In this document: piece by piece, positions 9,543 through 17,307 of the stretch
Layout: every line of letters begins with the position of its first letter
Position numbering within the stretch: the stretch's first letter is position 1
DNA from: an uncultured Clostridia bacterium
GTDB taxonomy: Bacteria > Bacillota > Clostridia > Oscillospirales > Acutalibacteraceae
NCBI GenBank assembly: GCA_947623175.1
Contig: CANQGK010000001.1
Span: 124,001 to 188,000, forward strand
Direction: 5' to 3'
DNA length: 64,000 nucleotides
The notes under the pieces: model-generated
Databases searched by the model: none
The model's input: the letters and a program-made list of their open reading frames with translations, nothing else
What the model was told of the DNA's origin: nothing
Program-made: the position numbers and the translations under genes

Positions 9543-11792
9543 TTATCCGTCTACAACCGTATCATCCATAAAATAAACGGTAACTATAGTTCCCGCTTCT
9601 ACGGATTCGTTTGCCGCGATACTTTGCTTGTAGGCTTTTATGCCCGCCGAGCTTGTATTTCCGGAAAATTCGATATTGATCCCTGCCCTTGCCGCCGCCT
9701 GATTTGCCTGTGTGGCGGTAAGTCCTATGAAATTCGGTACCTTTGCGGTTTTATCGCCGCTTTTTTCGGTATAGAGTATCACTATGCCGCCTTTAAGTAC
9801 CTGTTTGCCAGATTCGGGAAGCTGGCGTATTACCTTATCGCCGCCGCCGACGGTTTCGTATTCGAGATTTGCCGCTTTTATCTTTTTCTCGGCGTCCGCA
9901 AGCTTCATATCGGTAACCTCCGGCACGCTTACCGTAAGGTTTTTGTATTCTTCCTCGGAGTAGCTCGCTTCGTATCCGAGATAAGGCAAAACGTCGGTCA
10001 TAATTTTGGAATTTGTCGGCGCCGCGATCATGCCGCCGTAGTATTTATCGCCCTTAGGCTCGTCGAGTAAAACCAGAACGGCAATCTCGGGATCCTCAAT
10101 AGGCGCCACCGTGACGCAGGAGCCGATATACAGATAATTGTCGCCCGTAGCGAGGATCTTCGCCATTTTTTGCGAAGTACCGGTCTTTGCGCCGATATTA
10201 TAACCCGCGACGAGGGCGTTTTTGGCGCCGTTTTCCGCCACGAATTGCATAAGCGAACGCATTGTGCTCGAAGTGGTTTCGGAGATTACCTGCCGTTTGT
10301 ATCCGTCGGGCCCGGTAGCCGTCACCTTGTTGTTTTCGTCGAGCATTTTTTCAAGCAGATGCGGTTGAACGAGATATCCGCCGTTTACACAGGCCGCAGT
10401 CGCCGCCAAAAGCTGAACCGGAGTAATGTTGAAGGTTTGACCGAAGGAGCTTGAAGCAAGCTCGACCGGCCCCATTTTTTCTTCGCCGTAGTAGGTGGAC
10501 ATCGCCTCGCCCGGTAAATCGATACCGGTTTTTTCGCCGAAGCCGAAGGCTTTAAAATATTTTGAAAAGGAGCTTACTCCCAAAAGCTGACCTATCGTTA
10601 TGAACGCGGGGTTGCAGGAATTGGATATCGCCTCTTGAAGGCTCTGCGAGCCATGACCGCCCGCCTTATGGCATTTGTAACCCTGTCCGGCAACCGTAGC
10701 GGTGCCGTTGCAGTAAAAGGTGCTTTTATTATTTACGAGATTTTCTTCGAGCGCCGCCGAAGCGGTTATGAGCTTAAATACCGAGCCCGGCTCGTAGGTA
10801 TCCGATACCGCCTTGTTTCGCCATTGGCGGTTTAAAAGCTCGTTTTCCAATTTTTGCTTTTCTTCTTCGGTTTTGAGCTTATCTACCGCCGCCTTATCCG
10901 CTTTTGAAAGGGTGAAAGGATCGTTCGGGTTAAAGTCGCCCTTTATTGCCATTGCAAGCACGGCGCCGTTTTTGACGTTCATTACAACCGCCGCGCCGCG
11001 TTCGGCTATTTTATGCTCCTCGATAGCGGCTTCCAAATATTTTTCCGCCGTATACTGTATATATGCGTCCAAAGTGAGCACCAGCGATTTGCCCTTTACG
11101 GCGCCCTCTACCCGCTCGTAAGTGAGCGGCATATCGGTACCGGCGGCGTTTTTTGCGGCGACAACGCGCCCGGCTATGCCCGTAAGCTCGTTATCGTAAT
11201 AGCTCTCTATTCCGCCGAGCCCCTGATCGTCCGATCCGACAAATCCCAAAACCACCGACGCTAAACTGTCGTTGGGGTAATATCTTTTGGTGGTTTCGTC
11301 AAGTCCTACGTATTTTACGAGCTCTAAATCCTTATATTGCTCGTCGGCTAAAAATTCGCGAACCTTATCCGCAACCGGCTTTTCGATTTTTTTCTTTACT
11401 ATAACGTAGTAAGAATTTTTGCCGGTATCCTCGTAAACCTTTTCATAATCCATTTCAAGTATCGAAGAAAGCTTTTCCGCTATGGTTTTTCTGACGGTTT
11501 CTTTTTCGTTTTCGTCTTTAAGCTTTCGAATTCCGTTAGGGGTTATGTAAACCGTCCAGGCGGTCGTACTTCTTGCCAGAACCTGCATGTTGCGGTCGTA
11601 AATATCGCCCCTGGGCGCGGTTATAAGGCTGTCATACAGCTGCTGCTCGGATGCGTCGTTTTGATACTTTTCGCCGTTTATAATCATAATATCCACAAGC
11701 CGGTATCCGGAAATGAGCAAAAGGGAAAGCGTAAGTATAAGCATTACGGCTATCATGCGAACAATCATCTGTCTGCCGGGTTTTGATGCCAT
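9543..11792 (-). CDS. ftsI: Class B penicillin-binding protein with two PASTA domains (FtsI/PbpB/SpoVD type)
   Basis: This 749-residue transpeptidase has an N-terminal membrane anchor (about residues 10-33), a PBP dimerisation domain, the penicillin-binding domain with Ser337 in SVFK, an SNS motif near residue 397 and KTGT near residue 535, then two C-terminal PASTA repeats (about 620-685 and 690-749). Class B PBPs cross-link septal or spore-cortex peptidoglycan with a SEDS partner, here FtsW. PASTA domains are found in both PbpB and SpoVD of Firmicutes, so division versus sporulation cannot be decided. A 177-base gap with a strong hairpin separates it from the ftsL-like gene. Confidence 0.93.
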   Translation of the reverse strand: MASKPGRQMIVRMIAVMLILTLSLLLISGYRLVDIMIINGEKYQNDASEQQLYDSLITAPRGDIYDRNMQVLARSTTAWTVYITPNGIRKLKDENEKETVRKTIAEKLSSILEMDYEKVYEDTGKNSYYVIVKKKIEKPVADKVREFLADEQYKDLELVKYVGLDETTKRYYPNDSLASVVLGFVGSDDQGLGGIESYYDNELTGIAGRVVAAKNAAGTDMPLTYERVEGAVKGKSLVLTLDAYIQYTAEKYLEAAIEEHKIAERGAAVVMNVKNGAVLAMAIKGDFNPNDPFTLSKADKAAVDKLKTEEEKQKLENELLNRQWRNKAVSDTYEPGSVFKLITASAALEENLVNNKSTFYCNGTATVAGQGYKCHKAGGHGSQSLQEAISNSCNPAFITIGQLLGVSSFSKYFKAFGFGEKTGIDLPGEAMSTYYGEEKMGPVELASSSFGQTFNITPVQLLAATAACVNGGYLVQPHLLEKMLDENNKVTATGPDGYKRQVISETTSSTMRSLMQFVAENGAKNALVAGYNIGAKTGTSQKMAKILATGDNYLYIGSCVTVAPIEDPEIAVLVLLDEPKGDKYYGGMIAAPTNSKIMTDVLPYLGYEASYSEEEYKNLTVSVPEVTDMKLADAEKKIKAANLEYETVGGGDKVIRQLPESGKQVLKGGIVILYTEKSGDKTAKVPNFIGLTATQANQAAARAGINIEFSGNTSSAGIKAYKQSIAANESVEAGTIVTVYFMDDTVVDG

Positions 11793-11883
11793 TTTTTTAC
11801 GCCTCCGTTCTTAAAAATTCACAGTATTCAAGCTTTTTGCAATGATTATATGCTGCCGCAGCGCAATAACTATTATACGGTAA

Positions 11884-11913
11884 TACGAGAGTCGAAAACG
11901 CTCGACTCTCGTA
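11884..11913 (-). other. Perfect 12-bp hairpin between ftsL-like and PBP genes
   Basis: The arms 11884-11895 and 11902-11913 (core ACGAGAGTCGA/TCGACTCTCGT) pair perfectly around a six-base loop. There is no T-run on either strand, so it is not a simple intrinsic terminator. It may be an RNA processing or stability element inside the division operon. The rest of the 177-base gap shows only AT-rich sequence and the GGAGG site of the PBP gene. Confidence 0.6.
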
Positions 11914-11969
11914 GTCTGTTATTAAACTATTATGCTAAAAATATTATATTATGACCTCTTGCCGCTTTA

Positions 11970-12440
11970 TTACTTTTCTTTCACGAATTTTCCGTCCTTG
12001 GTAATCGCGGCGTTTTTATCGTTTACCCTGATGTAGGTGACGTTTTCCTTCTCCGGCTTTTTCATACCGAGCTGTACCGCTTCAAGCTCAAGATTGGCAT
12101 AAGATATTCGCCTTTGCATTTCGACCTCGAGGCTTGTCTTTTCGCTGTCAAGCTCGGAAATCGCGCTTCTTACGTCGTTTATTTCGGAATTTACCTCATT
12201 TATTTTAAGTCTCAAGGTAATGTTGCCGCAAAAGCCCGCCAAAATGAAAACCGCGGTCATGATAAGCGCCGCCGGCGCCGACAGACTTTTCGCCGCGGCG
12301 GATTTGCGGCTCTTTTGCTTTGCCGACCGATTGGGTATTACAACTATATTGTCACGAGATTTAGGCTCCGCTTGCGTTTTGGGCGCGAACATATCGAAAT
12401 CGTATGCCAAACTCTCGTTATAATACTTAAGATTATTCAT
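11970..12440 (-). CDS. ftsL: FtsL-like divisome protein
   Basis: This 156-residue bitopic protein occupies the ftsL position between rsmH and the PBP gene. It has a basic Ser/Lys-rich cytosolic tail (residues 1-56), one membrane helix (about 57-78) and an extracytoplasmic coiled coil with heptad-like Leu/Ile spacing (about 80-125), ending near a LGMKKP segment that resembles the end of the FtsL/DivIC coiled coil. FtsL pairs with DivIC and FtsQ to activate septal wall synthesis. Primary sequence conservation in this family is very low, so the assignment is by position and architecture. RBS AAAGGGAG supports the start. Confidence 0.75.
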   Translation of the reverse strand: MNNLKYYNESLAYDFDMFAPKTQAEPKSRDNIVVIPNRSAKQKSRKSAAAKSLSAPAALIMTAVFILAGFCGNITLRLKINEVNSEINDVRSAISELDSEKTSLEVEMQRRISYANLELEAVQLGMKKPEKENVTYIRVNDKNAAITKDGKFVKEK

Positions 12441-12452
12441 TGGTATCTCCCT

Positions 12453-13373
12453 TTAATTTTTTATTATTACCCTGAGCTTTGCACTTCTGCTTCGCGGATT
12501 TTCGTTTAATTCCTCCGCCGAGGGTTCAATAGGTTTTCGTGTAAGTAATCTTCCGCGCGGGGTTTTGCCGCAGACGCAAACCGGAAAATCGGGCGGGCAG
12601 GTACAACCCGTACAGTATTCTTTAAACCGTTGCTTTACCATGCGATCCTCGAGCGAATGAAAGGTAATTATTGCCAATACTCCGCCGCTTTTAAGCAGGT
12701 CGAAAGCGTCGTCGAGCGCGTCGTCAAGCGCGTCAAGCTCGCCGTTTACCGCTATTCGCAGCGCCTGAAAACATTTTCTTGCGGGGTTGCCGTCACGCCT
12801 TGCGGCGGCGGGATAGGCGCCTGCGATTATTTCGGCAAGCTCCAGGGTGGTATCAATTTTCTTTTTATTTCTTTTTTCAACTATTCTTGCTGCGATTTTA
12901 AAGGCGAATTTTTCTTCGCCGAACCGTTTGAAAATGTCGGCAAGCTCTTTTTCGGTGAAATTATTGACAATAAAGCCCGCCGTTATACCGCTTTTGCTCA
13001 TCCGCATATCGAGCGGCGCGTCCTTAAGATAGGAAAATCCGCGCTCTGCGGTATCAAGCTGGTAGGAGGAAACCCCCAAATCGAGCAAAATGCCGTCCGC
13101 GCTTTGCACTCCCAAATCGTGCAGTACCCTTTTCATATCGCGGAAATTCGCGTTTATTACGCGGGCGGGATAATTTTTGAGCCGCTCGGCGGCGATTTTA
13201 ACCGCGTCGGGATCGCGATCCAAAGCGTAAAGGAAGCCGGTATCGAGGCGTTTTGCGATTTCCGCCGAATGTCCGGCGCCGCCGGCGGTACCGTCGACAT
13301 AAATGCCGTCGGATTTTATATTGAGCGATTCTATAACTTCGTTAAGCAGTACGGATTTATGATTGAATTCCAT
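12453..13373 (-). CDS. rsmH: 16S rRNA (cytosine-1402-N4)-methyltransferase
   Basis: RsmH (MraW) methylates N4 of C1402 in the decoding site of 16S rRNA with S-adenosylmethionine. The 306-residue product starts with HKSVLLNEVIE, followed by the SAM-binding DGTAGGAGHS loop (about residues 28-37), LLDLGVSSYQLD near residue 101 and the C-terminal ITFHSLEDRMVK and PIEPSAEELNENPRSRSAKLR segments, all family hallmarks. It begins two bases after the mraZ stop, in the standard head of the dcw cluster. Confidence 0.98.
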   Translation of the reverse strand: MEFNHKSVLLNEVIESLNIKSDGIYVDGTAGGAGHSAEIAKRLDTGFLYALDRDPDAVKIAAERLKNYPARVINANFRDMKRVLHDLGVQSADGILLDLGVSSYQLDTAERGFSYLKDAPLDMRMSKSGITAGFIVNNFTEKELADIFKRFGEEKFAFKIAARIVEKRNKKKIDTTLELAEIIAGAYPAAARRDGNPARKCFQALRIAVNGELDALDDALDDAFDLLKSGGVLAIITFHSLEDRMVKQRFKEYCTGCTCPPDFPVCVCGKTPRGRLLTRKPIEPSAEELNENPRSRSAKLRVIIKN

Positions 13374-13375
13374 AA

Positions 13376-13801
13376 TTAAAAGTTAAGCTCTTCCATAACA
13401 GCCGAAACGGATTCGAGCGTAGTCGTTTCGTTTTCGGACTGCCAAAGGGCGCTGTCCCAGATTTCGAGGTTGGTATCCATACCGATAATATGCACTTCGC
13501 TGTCAAAGGACGCGTATTCGCGCAGTGTCGGAGGAACCAAAATTCTGCCCTGAGTGTCAAACTCGACGTTAAATGTGCCGTCATACAAAAAGCGCTTCAC
13601 CGTGCTCGACTTCGCGCTCGGCAACGTGCCGATTTTTTCGACGAGCAGACTCCACTGCTCCTTGGAATAAACGCAGAGGCACTTTTTACCGTAAATGCCG
13701 CGGCAGATTATAAAGCTCTCGCCGAGCTCGTCTCTGAAGCTTGAAGGAATGAAAACCCTGCCCTTCTTATCAATTTTATGGTCATAACCGCCGAAAAGCA
13801 T
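13376..13801 (-). CDS. mraZ: Transcriptional regulator / division protein MraZ
   Basis: MraZ is an AbrB-like DNA-binding protein that forms rings and represses its own dcw operon. The 141-residue product has the two tandem SpoVT-AbrB type halves: HKIDKKGRVFIPSSFRDEL near residue 8 and FDTQGRILVPPTLREYASF near residue 80. The ATG at 13801 is chosen over upstream in-frame codons because a perfect AAAGGAGGCG site lies eight bases before and the domain begins there. A sigma-A promoter and AAGTGG-type repeats, the kind of site MraZ binds, lie just upstream. Confidence 0.96.
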   Translation of the reverse strand: MLFGGYDHKIDKKGRVFIPSSFRDELGESFIICRGIYGKKCLCVYSKEQWSLLVEKIGTLPSAKSSTVKRFLYDGTFNVEFDTQGRILVPPTLREYASFDSEVHIIGMDTNLEIWDSALWQSENETTTLESVSAVMEELNF

Positions 13802-13822
13802 GGATTTTCGCCTCCTTTTGCG

Positions 13823-13892
13823 CCACTTTAAAACATTTCGGTGGTTTTGCGATGCACTTTCCACCACTTATTTTGTATTATACAACCACTTA
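13823..13892 (-). promoter_or_regulatory. Putative MraZ operator repeats
   Basis: On the minus strand TAAGTGG (13870-13864) and AAAGTGC (13860-13854) are separated by exactly three bases. Further copies TAAGTGG (13892-13886, inside the promoter spacer) and AAAGTGG (13829-13823, just before the mraZ Shine-Dalgarno) flank them. Short AAAGTG[G/T] repeats with three-base spacers are the known kind of MraZ target in mollicutes, and TGGG/GTGG repeats in other bacteria. Autoregulation is an inference. Confidence 0.5.
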
Positions 13893-13905
13893 TGATAAAA
13901 ATCAA
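13877..13905 (-). promoter_or_regulatory. Sigma-A promoter of the dcw operon
   Basis: The minus strand reads TTGATT (13905-13900), 17 bases, then a perfect TATAAT (13882-13877). It lies 76 bases upstream of the mraZ start codon and downstream of the jag terminator, so it starts the division and cell-wall operon. Confidence 0.75.
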
Positions 13906-13957
13906 GGCTTTTTTGAATTTTTTTATTATTTTTTAAATAGTTTTTTCGATAGAGAAT

Positions 13958-14004
13958 AAAAAACAGCCTTTGCCGAAAATTTCCTTCGACAAAGGCTGTT
14001 TTTT
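13958..14004 (-). terminator. Intrinsic terminator after jag
   Basis: A 13-base-pair stem (about 13960-13972 with 13990-14002, core ACAGCCTTTG/CAAAGGCTGT) carries an A-run on one side and a T-run on the other. It lies just past the jag stop codon and ends the rpmH-jag transcription unit ahead of the mraZ promoter. Confidence 0.85.
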
Positions 14005-14015
14005 ATTTAATTTAT

Positions 14016-15011
14016 TTAATTTATTTTTCCGTAGAGCGGCATATCGCTGTCGCGCTTGGGCTCTCTTGTCTCGGTGACAACCACGTTGTTTTTCGGAGGG
14101 CGGGAACCGCCGCGGCCGTGTCTGCGGCGTCGGTCGTTATTTCTCGGAGGTCTTACTTCGGCGCCTTCGGGAGAAATGACCACCCTTCTGCCGGCGCCGT
14201 CGCCGAACGAATTTGAAACAACGCCGTCGATTTCCTGAACCGCGGTATGGATTATACGGCGTTCATAAGGATTCATCGGCTCCAAAGTACGGCTTTTTCC
14301 GTTTTTAAGTACCTGAGCCGAAATGCGTTTTGCCAAATCGGTTAAGGTCTTTTCACGTCTTTCGCGGTAATCGCCTATATTGATCGATATTTTGTAGTGA
14401 CCGCCGCCGTTATTTGCGGCAAGGCTTGCGAGATACTGCAAAGCGTCCAAGGTTTCGCCGCGGTGACCTATTACGATGCTCAAGTTGTCGCCGTTGAGCA
14501 AAATAAGGGAAGCGTCCTCCCTGCTTGCAACCTTAATATCGGTGTTTTCACAGTCTACCGACTTTAAAACCGCTTTGATATAAGCTACGGCTTTGCCTGC
14601 GGGCGTATCGCCCGAAATTTCGGAAGCGTCGACCGCCTCGCCGTATCCCTCGTCGGGCTTTTCGGCGGGCTTTGTTTCCTTAAGCGCGGGTTTTGTCTCT
14701 TTGGCGGCGGGTTTTGCCGCGGCTTCCTTTTTGATCTCCGCCTTTTTAGCCGGTTTTTCCTTATCTTGGTTTTCTTTGACCGCTTTAGTCTTGGCGGGAG
14801 TTTTTTTGCCGGCTTTGTTTTTCTTTTCGGGAACTTCCATATAGGCTCTTACCTGAGCGTCCGAACCGCCGAATAATCCAAATATTTTCTTTTTATTGAT
14901 TGCGATAACTTCAAATTGCACGTCGTCAAGCTCCGTTGCGCCGAGCTTTGCCATTGCGTCTTCCTTTGCCTCGTCCACTGTAGGGCCGAAACCGATTGCT
15001 TCCTTAATCAA
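14016..15011 (-). CDS. jag: RNA-binding protein Jag/KhpB
   Basis: This 331-residue protein has the Jag_N domain (residues 1-55, EAIGFGPTVDEAKEDA start), a long low-complexity Lys/Ala/Pro/Glu-rich linker (about 60-125), a KH domain with the IGHRGETL loop near residue 180 and an R3H domain (about 215-280), then an Arg/Gly-rich tail. Jag (KhpB) binds RNA together with KhpA and affects cell elongation and wall synthesis. The TTG start at 15011 has GGAGG seven bases upstream. It follows yidC, the usual neighbour. The mnmE, mnmG and rsmG genes that often follow jag are absent, and the dcw cluster comes next. Confidence 0.93.
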   Translation of the reverse strand: MIKEAIGFGPTVDEAKEDAMAKLGATELDDVQFEVIAINKKKIFGLFGGSDAQVRAYMEVPEKKNKAGKKTPAKTKAVKENQDKEKPAKKAEIKKEAAAKPAAKETKPALKETKPAEKPDEGYGEAVDASEISGDTPAGKAVAYIKAVLKSVDCENTDIKVASREDASLILLNGDNLSIVIGHRGETLDALQYLASLAANNGGGHYKISINIGDYRERREKTLTDLAKRISAQVLKNGKSRTLEPMNPYERRIIHTAVQEIDGVVSNSFGDGAGRRVVISPEGAEVRPPRNNDRRRRHGRGGSRPPKNNVVVTETREPKRDSDMPLYGKIN

Positions 15012-15049
15012 GGTTAAACCTCCTCAAATATCTTAAAACTAATATTATT

Positions 15050-16111
15050 TTATTTTTCTTCCTGAGATAACGTTGCCGTACCTAATTTTTTAAGCTGTCC
15101 CGATTCGAAATCGCAAATTTTCGCAAGCTCCTTTGCGCGCTCGCGGGCAAGCATTTTATTCGGACCGTAGAACATCTGAACGCCGGTCTGTATAAGGCCG
15201 CCTATGAGGGATGAGCATATCCAATAAAAGGCTACGCCGCCTGGGAATTTAAAGCCTATAAACAGGGTGAAAAGCGGCATTATAAGCAGCATTCCCGTCA
15301 TACTCGGCGCGTCGGGGTTGATTTTCTTTTGCAGCTTCATTGAAATAAGGCTTGAGAGCATCTGCGCGGCAAAAGCCAATATCGGCATAAGCCAGATCGG
15401 CTTAAAGGCGTGAAAAATATCAAACGAAAAATGCGGAGTTTGGGTAAGGTTTATCTTGTCCGTGAAAAAGGTGTAATCGATGCCTACCTCTGCGTCCTTT
15501 TGCTTTATATAATTCAAATCGTCCTCTATTTTGGCGTAATCTTCTTCGCTTAAAATGTTTTTAAGGACGTCCTCCTCGTCGTTGCGAACGATGCTTACTA
15601 CACCGAGCTCATTGTATCTGCCGTCGCCGTCGCGCCAATTTATAAGCTTCTTGTAATCTTCGTATTTTTGCTTGTCCTCTTTGCGGACTTCGTTCATAGT
15701 CTGGTATATCGTATCGGTTACGTTATTTAACTTAGTCTTGTCGACCCTTGTCATATAGGTAAGCGGAGACACGATTAAATAATAAATGCTTATCATAAGC
15801 ACAAAACGCAAAATCATCGGCAGGCATCCGCCCGACATGGAAACGCCCTCCGCCTGATAGAGCTTTTGCATTTCGGTGTTGAATTTTTGCTTGTCGTCGC
15901 CGCACTCTTTTTTAAGCTCGTCAAGCTTGGGCTTTATTCGGGTTTGCTGAACCGCGGATTTTTGGCTTTTTATGCTTATGGGTATTAAAATCAAATTTAT
16001 AAAAATAGTAAAAACAAAAACCGCGGCGGCAAAGTTTCCGCCCAATATGCTCGCTATGCCTTTTAAAATAAAGCCGAGCGGCAGGTTTATGATATTAAAC
16101 AAGGCTTGCAT
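15050..16111 (-). CDS. yidC: Membrane protein insertase YidC/OxaA
   Basis: YidC inserts and folds membrane proteins alone or with SecYEG. The 353-residue product has five to six hydrophobic segments: an N-terminal helix, the IFINLILIPISIKSQKSA core helix, the cytosolic basic hairpin around residues 60-90, GGCLPMILRFVLMISIYY and two C-terminal helices with the FPGGVAFYWICSSL segment near residue 290. It carries an unusually long lysine- and acid-rich loop (about residues 125-210) between helices. There is no lipobox signal peptide, unlike Bacillus SpoIIIJ. It sits between yidD and jag. Confidence 0.95.
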   Translation of the reverse strand: MQALFNIINLPLGFILKGIASILGGNFAAAVFVFTIFINLILIPISIKSQKSAVQQTRIKPKLDELKKECGDDKQKFNTEMQKLYQAEGVSMSGGCLPMILRFVLMISIYYLIVSPLTYMTRVDKTKLNNVTDTIYQTMNEVRKEDKQKYEDYKKLINWRDGDGRYNELGVVSIVRNDEEDVLKNILSEEDYAKIEDDLNYIKQKDAEVGIDYTFFTDKINLTQTPHFSFDIFHAFKPIWLMPILAFAAQMLSSLISMKLQKKINPDAPSMTGMLLIMPLFTLFIGFKFPGGVAFYWICSSLIGGLIQTGVQMFYGPNKMLARERAKELAKICDFESGQLKKLGTATLSQEEK

Positions 16112-16150
16112 TTAAGCACCTTCCATTCATCGCTTTTAAAAGTAAATCCC

Positions 16151-16390
16151 CTACTGTTTTTTAAGTTTTCGGCGCTTTTCGGGCACGGGATCGTATCCCC
16201 CGCGGCAAAACGGATTACAGCGTAAAATCCGCCATAGCGCCAAAGCCGAGCCCTTTATACTGCCGTGAATACGAATAGCGTCTATTGCGTACTGCGAGCA
16301 TGTGGGCGTAAATCGGCAGCATGGTATTTTATAAGGTGAAATACACTTTTGGTAAAGCTTTATAAGCTTAATAAGTAATTTTTTCGTCAT
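16151..16390 (-). CDS. yidD: Membrane protein insertion efficiency factor YidD
   Basis: This 79-residue protein matches YidD throughout: an amphipathic N-terminus ([15 protein letters not shown]), the cysteine-rich [15 protein letters not shown] motif near residue 25 and the [16 protein letters not shown] end. YidD is thought to assist YidC at the membrane. It overlaps the 3' end of rnpA by 23 bases, a common arrangement in the rpmH-rnpA-yidD-yidC operon. Confidence 0.97.
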   Translation of the reverse strand: MTKKLLIKLIKLYQKCISPYKIPCCRFTPTCSQYAIDAIRIHGSIKGSALALWRILRCNPFCRGGYDPVPEKRRKLKKQ

Positions 16391-16730
16391 AAGAACTATC
16401 GCACACTCCGGCTTTTCTTAAAAGATTATAAATTGAAGTCTGCACCGTTGTACTTTTAACGGATAAAATACGTGTTCTTGCAACAATAACAAAATCATAG
16501 CCTGCCGGTATCATCGGCAGACAGCCGCGAAAAGCCGCGGTTATCAATCTCTTGGCACGGTTTCTCTGAACCGCGCCGCCTATTTTTTTACCGGCGGTAA
16601 TACCGAGCCTTACGTTTCCGTAAGAGTTTTTTCTGTAATAAACCACCACGTAAGGCGAAACCAACGAATCCGCCTTTGAATATGCCCGCTTAAATTCATA
16701 GTTTTCCTTTATTTTAACTATACCGTTCAT
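16368..16730 (-). CDS. rnpA: Ribonuclease P protein component
   Basis: RnpA is the basic protein subunit of RNase P, which trims tRNA 5' leaders. The 120-residue product has the central RNR motif in QRNRAKRLI near residue 54, the [11 protein letters not shown] start and the [11 protein letters not shown] strand. It begins about 100 bases after rpmH. The gap contains a conserved-looking imperfect palindrome. Its 3' end overlaps yidD. Confidence 0.95.
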   Translation of the reverse strand: MNGIVKIKENYEFKRAYSKADSLVSPYVVVYYRKNSYGNVRLGITAGKKIGGAVQRNRAKRLITAAFRGCLPMIPAGYDFVIVARTRILSVKSTTVQTSIYNLLRKAGVCDSSYDEKITY

Positions 16731-16747
16731 GTGCTATCAAATAAATG

Positions 16748-16790
16748 ACGTCTGTATTCGGGAGAAAAACTCCTCACAATACAGCGACGT
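16748..16790 (-). other. Imperfect palindrome in the rpmH-rnpA gap
   Basis: Positions 16748-16764 pair with 16770-16790 in three helices (ACGTC/GACGT, TGTATT/AATACA, GGAG/CTCC) separated by small internal loops, about 15 pairs in all. There is no T-run. It would form a long RNA hairpin between the rpmH stop and the rnpA start, downstream of the short rpmH terminator stem. Confidence 0.5.
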
Positions 16791-16813
16791 GTCCTTTACC
16801 GGGATAAAAGGAA

Positions 16814-16834
16814 AAAGCCACGTTCAGTGGCTTT
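16814..16834 (-). terminator. Short terminator-like hairpin at the rpmH stop
   Basis: AAAGCCAC and GTGGCTTT (16814-16821 and 16827-16834) form an eight-pair stem with a five-base loop followed on the minus strand by TTTTTCC. It overlaps the rpmH stop codon and may reduce read-through into rnpA, balancing abundant L34 against scarce RnpA. Confidence 0.6.
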
Positions 16835-16967
16835 AATATGTGAGTTGTTTTCTTCCTTTAGCTCTTCTGCGAGCGAGTACCTTGCGACCGTTGGCGGTTG
16901 CCATTCTCTTTAAAAAGCCATGTTCCTTTTTGCGATGAAGCTTTTTCGGCTGATATGTTCTTTTCAA
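16833..16967 (-). CDS. rpmH: 50S ribosomal protein L34
   Basis: Translation of the minus strand from a TTG at 16967 gives a 44-residue very basic protein (starting [18 protein letters not shown], ending KGRKQLTY) that matches L34 end to end. The TTG is supported by a perfect AGGAGGG site and by the family N-terminus. L34 is a small protein of the large ribosomal subunit. It heads the rpmH-rnpA-yidD-yidC-jag operon from a sigma-A promoter at 17036-17065. The gene dnaA, which usually lies divergently next to rpmH, is not here. Confidence 0.97.
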   Translation of the reverse strand: MKRTYQPKKLHRKKEHGFLKRMATANGRKVLARRRAKGRKQLTY

Positions 16968-17035
16968 CGTTAACCCTCCTTATAATTCCTTTGCGGTCAA
17001 GCCGTTATTATCAAGACATAACCTATCGAATATAG

Positions 17036-17065
17036 ATTATACCCTAAAACATACCGTAATGTCAA
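17036..17065 (-). promoter_or_regulatory. Sigma-A promoter of rpmH
   Basis: The minus strand reads TTGACA (17065-17060), an 18-base spacer and TATAAT (17041-17036), a near-consensus promoter about 70 bases before the rpmH start. Confidence 0.8.
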
Positions 17066-17156
17066 TAAAAAGTTTAAAAATATGCTATTTTATCTGCGAT
17101 ATACGGTAAATCGACCATAGCAAAGTCGGCAAGATTTCGCGAATCCTGCCGACCTT

Positions 17157-17233
17157 TGGCACGCTGAAAGGGATTCGAACCCCCGACCCTCTGCTTAGAA
17201 GGCAGATGCTCTATCCAACTGAGCTATCAGCGC
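17157..17233 (-). tRNA. tRNA-Arg (anticodon TCT)
   Basis: A 77-base cloverleaf runs from 17233 to 17157 on the minus strand. Its acceptor arms are GCGCTGA/TCAGCGT. It has the D-loop AGCTCAGTTGGATAGAGC, an anticodon loop CTTCTAA with anticodon TCT on a TCTGC/GCAGA stem, the T-loop GGTTCGAATCC and an encoded CCA end. It reads AGA codons. Confidence 0.95.
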
Positions 17234-17307
17234 AGATGTGATTTTCACAACGCTCGTAATTATATCATACATTTTTAAATTAATCAAGTATTTTTTTAAA
17301 ACTGTAT

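Noticed and set aside
16968..17156. Origin of replication next to rpmH
   Set aside because: No TTATCCACA-type DnaA boxes, no AT-rich repeats and no dnaA or dnaN gene. The gap holds only the rpmH promoter.
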